From Pseudomonadota bacterium (GTDB lineage: Bacteria; Myxococcota_A; Polyangia; Fen-1088): a stretch of DNA of 17,951 nt. Shown piece by piece: positions 12,602-17,951 of the stretch; position 1 is the stretch's first letter, and each line of letters starts with the position of its first letter. Position numbers and translations under genes: made by a program. The notes beneath the pieces are model-generated. The model was not told where the DNA came from and ran no database searches. It saw only the letters and a list, made by a program, of their open reading frames with translations. The stretch spans positions 1 to 17,951 of the forward strand of contig JADGRD010000007.1 in assembly GCA_017881285.1 (NCBI GenBank), written 5' to 3'.

Positions 12602-15600
12602 ATGAGTAGTTGGACAAGAGATCCGGCCGAACGCGCCGTCGCGGTGATTGGCGTGGGCGCGATTCTGCCCGACGCGCCGGATGCGCCGAGTTTCTGGCGC
12701 AACGTCATGGCGGGCCGGGACTCGATCACGGAAGTGACCCCCGATCGCTGGAGCGCCGCGGACTACTGGGATCCCGATCCCAAGGCGCCAGGCAAGACCT
12801 ACTCGAAGATCGGCGGCTGGGTGCGCGGCATCACGTTCGAGTCGACCAAACTCAAGATCCCGCCGCGCGTGGCTGCGGCCATGGACATCGGACAGACGTG
12901 GGCGCTCCTCTGCGCGGGCGAGGCCTTGCGCGACGCAACCCGTCCCGGCCAACCACTCGACACCGAGTCGACCGCCGTGATTCTCGGCAACGCCATGGGT
13001 GGCGAGCGCCACTACGAGACGGTGCTGCGACTTTCCTTTCCAGAATACGCCCATGCCATCCGCGATACCCCGGCGTGGAAGGCCCTGCCGACTTCTACGC
13101 GCGAAGCGCTCCTGGCCGAGCTTGCCGCCGAAATCGCCCGGCGGTTGCCGGACACCACCGAAGACACCATGCCCGGTGAGCTGACCAACATCGTCGCCGG
13201 CCGGGTGGCCGCGGTGTACAACCTGCGCGGGCCCAACTTCACCACGGATGCCGCATGCGCGTCGGCCCTGGCCGGCGTGCAAGCCGCTACCGACAGCCTC
13301 GTTGATCACCACTATGAAGTGGCACTGACTGGCGGCATGGACCGCAACATGGGCGCCACCACCTTCGTCAAGTTCAGCAAGATCGGCGCGCTCTCGCCGG
13401 ACGGATCGCGTCCCTATTCGGCCGGTGCCAACGGCTTCGTCATGGGCGAAGGCGGCGCCTTCTTCATCTGCAAACGCCTGGACGACGCCGAGAAGGCGGG
13501 TGACAAGATCTATGCCGTCATTCGCGGGGTTGGCGGGGCCAGCGATGGCAAGGGCAAGGGGATCACCGCGCCCAACCCGATCGGCCAGCGTCTGGCCATC
13601 CAACGCGCCTGGCAGCGCGCCGGGCTCGATCCCGCCACCATGACCTTGCTCGAAGGTCACGGCACCTCGACCCGCGTAGGGGACGTGTCCGAGATGGAGA
13701 GCGCGGCAAGCGTCCTTCTCGACGGAACGCCCATCAAGCACAAGATCGCGCTCGGTTCGGTCAAGTCGCAGATCGGCCATCTCAAGAGCGCGGCGGGCGC
13801 GGCGGGCCTGCTCAAGGCGGTGCTCGCTTGCCACCACAAGATCCTGCCGCCCTCGATCAACTGCGACGTGCCGAGCCCGGCCATCCCGTTCGACAAGATA
13901 CCGTTCGAGGTCAACACCCAGGCGCGGCCCTGGGAGCGCCCGTCGTTCGCCCCGCGCCGCTGCGGCGTCTCGGCCTTCGGCTTCGGCGGCACCAACTTCC
14001 ACGTCGTGGTCGAGGAACACATTCCCGGCATGCTGACCAGCCGTCCTGCCATGGTGCAGGTCCCGGCGGCGCCAGCCGCGGTGCCGCCGGCGAGCGGGGT
14101 CCAGGTCTCGAGCAGCGCCACCCTGGCGCGGGACCAGCGGCCTCCCATGCTCGGACGCATGCTCGCGTTAGGCGGCACGGATCTGGGCGTCCTCCGCGCG
14201 CGCTTGGGCCAGGCCATGGCCGACGCCGAGGCCGGCAAGCTCCCCGACCACAACCCACCGGGCGCGGAGTTCCTGGGCGCGGAGAACCGACTCGTCATCG
14301 CCTTCGAGGACGGAAGCGAACTAGCCAAGAAGTGCGAAGCCGCGCGCGACGCCCTCGACAAGAACCACGCGCGCAAATGGCGCATCTTGCAGACCAAGGG
14401 TATCCATTTTGGCCGCGGGCCGGCCGGCAAGGTGGCCTTCCTCTTCCCCGGCCAGGGCTCGCAGTACGTCAACATGCTGGCCGACGTGCCCGATCCCATC
14501 GTGCGCGAAGTCTTCGCGGAGGCCGACCGTACCATGGGGCCGATCCTCGGTCGCTCTCTCACGAGCTATGTCTACCAGGATGCCGGTGATGTCGCGGCCA
14601 TGGAGGCCGCCGAGGAGGCGCTCAAGGACACCACCATCTGCCAGCCCGCCATGGTCGCGACCAACATCGCCATCATGCGCTTGCTCGGCAAGCACGGCGT
14701 GGTCCCCGACCTGGTGATGGGGCACAGCCTGGGTGAATGGGCGGCCGCGGTCGGCGCGCGCATGATCGACTTCTCCGAGGCGCTGGTGGCCGTCAGCGCG
14801 CGGGCGCGCGCCATGGCGTCGGTGTCCATTGGCGACAAGGGCAAGATGGCCTCGGTGCTGGGGCCGACCGAGGAGATCGTGCGGCGCCTACCCGAGATCG
14901 GCGGCTACCTCACACCAGCCAACATGAACAGCAAGAAGCAGACGGTCATCGCCGGCGCCAGCGACGCCGTGGATCGCGCCGTCGAGTTTTTCAACAACCT
15001 GGGCATGACCGCGCAGATCATTCCCGTGTCGCACGCCTTTCACAGCAAGGTGGTGGCGCCGGCCGCGGACGCGCTCTATCGCACCATCTGCGAGATGAAG
15101 CTTGCGCCGCCCGCCATTCCGCTGGTGGGCAACATCGACGGTCAGCTCTACCCGGAACACGACATGGAGACCATTCGTCGCCGCCTGGCGGATCAAATGG
15201 CGTCGTCGGTCCAGTTCGTCAAGGGCGTGGAAACCTGCTACCGCGAGGGCGCGCGCATCTTCGTCGAGGTCGGGCCCAAGCGCGCGTTGCAAGCCCTGGC
15301 CGAAAACATCCTCGAGGACAAGTCCGACGTCCTCTGCCTTTCCACCAACCACCCGAAGCGGGGCGGCGTGCGCTCGTTCCACGATGCCATGTGCGGCCTC
15401 TACGCCGCGGGCATTCCTCGGCCCGAGCATTTGCGCCGTGTCCCGGACATTCGCACCACCGCCGCCGTCACGCGTGTCGCGGTCGGAAGCGAAAGTCTCA
15501 CGCCATCGAACGGAGCTGCCATCGCCATGAGTACGGATCGCACACGATCTTCTTTTGCCAATCCAGGCCAGACGGATTACGAGGGCCTGGGCCGGCTCTT

Positions 15601-17951
15601 TGCCCGCTTCCTCGATGAGGGCATGGCGCTCTACGGCGGCGCCGGCCGCCCCGCCGCGCCCGCGCCCGTTGCGCGGGCCGGGTCCATCGTCATCTCTGGC
15701 GCCGGGCTGGGCCTGCCCGGCGAGAGCCGCCGCGTATTCGACGACGGCAACGTCGACCGCATCCTGGCCGGCGAATCCTTCATCGAGCCGGTGCCGCAGA
15801 GGCTGCGCGAGCGCATGCTGGGCAAGAACATCGTCCGCTTGCACAAGCGCGAGATCGGCGAGCCGAGCCTGGAGCCTATCCGCTCCACCGACGAGGTCAT
15901 TCGTCTGGCCGCCCGCAAGGGCGCATTCAACCTGGCCGAGGAGTTCGGCATCTCTACCGAGCGCACCGATGTCTTCGACACCACGACGGCGCTGGCCATC
16001 GGCGCCGGTATCGAGGCCTTGCGCGATGCCGGCATCCCGCTCGTGCGTCACTACCGCCGCACCACCACGGGCAGCTACTTGCCCGACCGCTGGCGTTTGC
16101 CCTTGGCCATGGCCGACGAGACCGGCGTCATTTTCGCCTCGGCCTTTCCCGGCTTCGACAACGTGGTCGGCGAGGTCACGCGCTTCCACGAGGCGCGCGA
16201 GAATAAGACCGACTACCAGTTCGACCGTCGCTTCATCTTCCAGGTACTGGCCATGGGACACGCCCAGTTCGCCGAAATGCTCGGCATTCGTGGCCCCAAC
16301 GTCCAGGTCAATTCCGCCTGCGCATCGACCACGGTGGCGGTCGGCATGGCGGAAGACTGGATTCGCCTGGGCCGTTGTCGCCGCGTGGTCATCATCAGCG
16401 CCGACGAGCTGACCTCGGACAATTTGATCGAGTGGATGGGCGCGGGTTTCCTCGCCACGGGCGCGGCCACGACCCAGGACGTGGTCGAGGAAGCCGCTCT
16501 GCCGTTCGATCGCCGCCGTCATGGCATGCTGATGGGCATGGGCGCGTGCGCCCTGGTCGTCGAGTCCGAGGACGCCATCCGCGAGCGCGGCATGCGCGGC
16601 GTGGTCGAGGTACTGGGCACCGAAATCGCCAACAGTGCCTTCCACGGGTCGCGACTGGACGTCGCCCACATCGAAAGCGTGATGGAGAAGCTGGTCGCCG
16701 GTGTCGAGCAACGGCACGGCCTGGATCGCCACGCCATGGCCAAGGAGATGGCTTTCATCTCGCACGAGACCTACACGCCCGCGCGTGGCGGTAGCGCCGC
16801 CGCGGAAGTGTTCGCCCTGCGCAGGACCTTCGGCAACTCGGTGAACGACGTGGTCGTGGCCAATACCAAGGGTTTCACCGGCCATCCCATGGGGGTGGGC
16901 GTCGAGGACGCGGTTGCGGTCAAGATCCTGGAAAAGCAGATCGTGCCGCCGGTGCCCAATTTCAAGGAGCCCGATCCCGAGCTTGGCACGCTCAATCTCT
17001 CCAAGGGCGGGCGCTACCCCGTGCGCTTCGCCTTGCGGCTCGCGGCGGGCTTCGGCTCGCAGATCGCGATGTCGCTCTTCCGCCGGGTGTCCGGCGTCGA
17101 GCAGCGCATCGCCGATCAGGCAACGTACGATCGTTGGCTCGCCGAGGTGTCGGGCTATGGCAAGCCCAGCCTGGAAGTCCAGCAGCGGACCTTGCGTATC
17201 AAGGATGAGGGCCAGCCCGCGCGCGAGCCGGCGCAGTCGCGCTGGGTTCCTGGAACGGGGCCGAGTGCGCTCACCAGCGGTGGCACGCCAAGCGTAGTGT
17301 CGGCTGCGGTGCCAGTCGCGGCGACGGCCACGGCTCCGGCTCCGTTGCCGGCTCCGGCTCCGTTGCCGGCTCCGGCTCCGTTGTCGACCACGGCCACGGC
17401 TCCGGCCTCCGGGAACGACGTGCTGGAGAAGGTGCTTGGCATCGTGGCGGAGAAGACCGGCTACCCGCGCGATATGCTGGATCTCGATCTCGATCTGGAG
17501 GCCGATCTGGGGATCGACACGGTCAAGCAGGCGGAAGTGTTCGCGATGGTTCGCGAGACCTTTGGGATTCCCCGCCGGGATGACCTGAAGTTGCGCGATT
17601 ACCCGACCCTGCGCCACGTGCTCGGCTTCGTCGAGCAGGGTAGAGGCATCGCTTCGGGAACGGCCACGACTACGGCTCTCCCTTCGGGAGCTTCGGGACC
17701 AACACCACCCCCGCCACCCCCCCCTTCGGGGACTTCGGGACCTACACCAACCCAACCATACCCGCTCGCTTCGCTCGCGTCCTCGCCGCTCGCTCCCTCC
17801 TCCGGGGACCTCGGGTCCTACACCTCCCCCCCCACCCCCGCTGGCTCCGCCAGCGCCCACGCGCCTTCGCCGGCCAAGGCTCCGGCTCCGGCCCCCGCAT
17901 CTGGTGGCGAGGTGGTTGAGAAGGTACTGGGGATCGTGGCGGAGAAGGTGT
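12602..17951 (+). CDS. PfaA-like type I polyketide/PUFA synthase, KS-AT-KS-ACP-ACP... (3' end outside window)
   Basis: The frame is open from 12602 to the window end, giving at least 1783 residues. KS1 (about 13-475) has C219 in TTDAACASAL, H353 in LEGHGTST and H393 in QIGHLKSAAG, a complete condensing triad. A linker leads to AT (about 609-920): FPGQGSQY, S709 in GHSLGE and SHAFHS (H811), the pattern of malonyl-selective acyltransferases. KS2 (about 1030-1497) is divergent: C1240 in NSACAST, H1388 in SHETYTPARGG and H1428 in KGFTGHPMG, again a full Cys-His-His set. ACP1 (about 1607-1680) has DLGIDTVKQAE with T1640 where Ser normally carries phosphopantetheine. An Ala/Pro/Ser/Thr linker leads to a second ACP beginning at about 1770 (EVVEKVLGIVAEK). 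Tandem ACPs and the KS1 style resemble PfaA of polyunsaturated fatty acid synthases, but KS2 between AT and ACP does not fit the canonical order. It is a cytosolic iterative lipid/polyketide synthase; product unknown. Later reductive domains may lie beyond the edge. Confidence 0.88.
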   Translation, partial: MSSWTRDPAERAVAVIGVGAILPDAPDAPSFWRNVMAGRDSITEVTPDRWSAADYWDPDPKAPGKTYSKIGGWVRGITFESTKLKIPPRVAAAMDIGQTWALLCAGEALRDATRPGQPLDTESTAVILGNAMGGERHYETVLRLSFPEYAHAIRDTPAWKALPTSTREALLAELAAEIARRLPDTTEDTMPGELTNIVAGRVAAVYNLRGPNFTTDAACASALAGVQAATDSLVDHHYEVALTGGMDRNMGATTFVKFSKIGALSPDGSRPYSAGANGFVMGEGGAFFICKRLDDAEKAGDKIYAVIRGVGGASDGKGKGITAPNPIGQRLAIQRAWQRAGLDPATMTLLEGHGTSTRVGDVSEMESAASVLLDGTPIKHKIALGSVKSQIGHLKSAAGAAGLLKAVLACHHKILPPSINCDVPSPAIPFDKIPFEVNTQARPWERPSFAPRRCGVSAFGFGGTNFHVVVEEHIPGMLTSRPAMVQVPAAPAAVPPASGVQVSSSATLARDQRPPMLGRMLALGGTDLGVLRARLGQAMADAEAGKLPDHNPPGAEFLGAENRLVIAFEDGSELAKKCEAARDALDKNHARKWRILQTKGIHFGRGPAGKVAFLFPGQGSQYVNMLADVPDPIVREVFAEADRTMGPILGRSLTSYVYQDAGDVAAMEAAEEALKDTTICQPAMVATNIAIMRLLGKHGVVPDLVMGHSLGEWAAAVGARMIDFSEALVAVSARARAMASVSIGDKGKMASVLGPTEEIVRRLPEIGGYLTPANMNSKKQTVIAGASDAVDRAVEFFNNLGMTAQIIPVSHAFHSKVVAPAADALYRTICEMKLAPPAIPLVGNIDGQLYPEHDMETIRRRLADQMASSVQFVKGVETCYREGARIFVEVGPKRALQALAENILEDKSDVLCLSTNHPKRGGVRSFHDAMCGLYAAGIPRPEHLRRVPDIRTTAAVTRVAVGSESLTPSNGAAIAMSTDRTRSSFANPGQTDYEGLGRLFARFLDEGMALYGGAGRPAAPAPVARAGSIVISGAGLGLPGESRRVFDDGNVDRILAGESFIEPVPQRLRERMLGKNIVRLHKREIGEPSLEPIRSTDEVIRLAARKGAFNLAEEFGISTERTDVFDTTTALAIGAGIEALRDAGIPLVRHYRRTTTGSYLPDRWRLPLAMADETGVIFASAFPGFDNVVGEVTRFHEARENKTDYQFDRRFIFQVLAMGHAQFAEMLGIRGPNVQVNSACASTTVAVGMAEDWIRLGRCRRVVIISADELTSDNLIEWMGAGFLATGAATTQDVVEEAALPFDRRRHGMLMGMGACALVVESEDAIRERGMRGVVEVLGTEIANSAFHGSRLDVAHIESVMEKLVAGVEQRHGLDRHAMAKEMAFISHETYTPARGGSAAAEVFALRRTFGNSVNDVVVANTKGFTGHPMGVGVEDAVAVKILEKQIVPPVPNFKEPDPELGTLNLSKGGRYPVRFALRLAAGFGSQIAMSLFRRVSGVEQRIADQATYDRWLAEVSGYGKPSLEVQQRTLRIKDEGQPAREPAQSRWVPGTGPSALTSGGTPSVVSAAVPVAATATAPAPLPAPAPLPAPAPLSTTATAPASGNDVLEKVLGIVAEKTGYPRDMLDLDLDLEADLGIDTVKQAEVFAMVRETFGIPRRDDLKLRDYPTLRHVLGFVEQGRGIASGTATTTALPSGASGPTPPPPPPPSGTSGPTPTQPYPLASLASSPLAPSSGDLGSYTSPPTPAGSASAHAPSPAKAPAPAPASGGEVVEKVLGIVAEKV
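17331..17384 (+). repeat. Three tandem 18-bp repeats in the linker before ACP1
   Basis: The unit CGGCTCCGGCTCCGTTGC occurs at 17331-17348 and 17349-17366, and with only its last base changed at 17367-17384. In frame it encodes a repeating Ala-Pro-Ala-Pro-Leu-Pro hexapeptide, a stiff extended linker. The sequence ACGGCCACGGCTCCGG flanks it on both sides, indicating expansion by slippage or unequal exchange. Confidence 0.85.
17681..17860 (+). repeat. Hairpin-rich imperfect direct repeats in the linker between ACPs
   Basis: Three imperfect copies of a roughly 30-nt unit, CCTTCGGGGACTTCGGGACC followed by TACACCAACC-like sequence, begin at 17681, 17723 and 17799. The array contains inverted repeats with 3-nt loops: CTCCC/GGGAG (17678-17690), CCCC/GGGG (17721-17731), GGACC/GGTCC (17806-17818) and CGCTGGC/GCCAGCG (17839-17855). 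The synthase frame stays open through all of it, giving Pro/Ser/Thr/Gly/Ala-rich sequence. Base composition (long C runs, TTCGGG) and codons differ from the neighbouring coding sequence. Confidence 0.75.

Noticed and set aside
17761..17780. Possible palindrome in the CGCTCGCTTCGCTCGCG stretch
   Set aside because: On checking the reverse complement it is a direct repeat (CGCTCGC twice), not an inverted repeat, so it was not counted among the hairpins.
14888..17860. 990-codon open frame on the minus strand, antisense to the synthase
   Set aside because: The plus strand encodes recognisable AT, KS and ACP motifs. The antisense protein is Arg/Gly/Ser low-complexity and has no ribosome-binding site or family signature.

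Overview
The window is GC-rich and densely coding, with strong G/C preference at third codon positions. The gene content suggests a myxobacterium or related member of Myxococcota: a giant TPR protein, an AgmX/PglI-like lipoprotein, and a PUFA-synthase-like megasynthase preceded by an acyl-CoA dehydrogenase. This assignment is an inference from gene style; no taxonomic marker gene is present. There are no rRNA or tRNA genes, no CRISPR array and no recognisable insertion sequence.

Left block (1-8099, + strand): a very large TPR-repeat protein cut by the left edge, then an RNase Y-like HD-domain protein 6 nt downstream, then a small two-helix membrane protein 9 nt further on. The tight spacing suggests one operon. 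The TPR protein ends in what looks like a catalytically dead M48-type domain. The RNase Y-like protein keeps its HD catalytic residues, but the signature loop of its KH domain has decayed.

Middle block (8100-10584): short genes in mixed orientation. A mak-type ROK fructokinase (-) diverges from an AgmX-like lipoprotein (+). The lipoprotein meets a 63-residue membrane protein (-) tail to tail, with the two stop codons sharing a CTAG. That membrane protein diverges from a small secreted protein (+) with eight cysteines and a highly charged helical tail.

Right block (10585-17951, + strand): a leader of about 260 nt holding a hairpin and a palindrome, an acyl-CoA dehydrogenase, and then, 90 nt downstream, a giant multidomain synthase that runs off the right edge. 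Its visible order is KS - AT - second divergent KS - ACP - linker - start of another ACP. This resembles PfaA-type secondary-lipid synthases, but a second KS sits between AT and the ACP array, and the visible ACP has Thr where the phosphopantetheine-bearing Ser is expected. The linker between the ACPs contains GC-rich, hairpin-forming direct repeats unlike the surrounding coding sequence. Together the dehydrogenase and synthase probably make an unusual long-chain lipid or polyketide. This pair is the best candidate here for a poorly described system.
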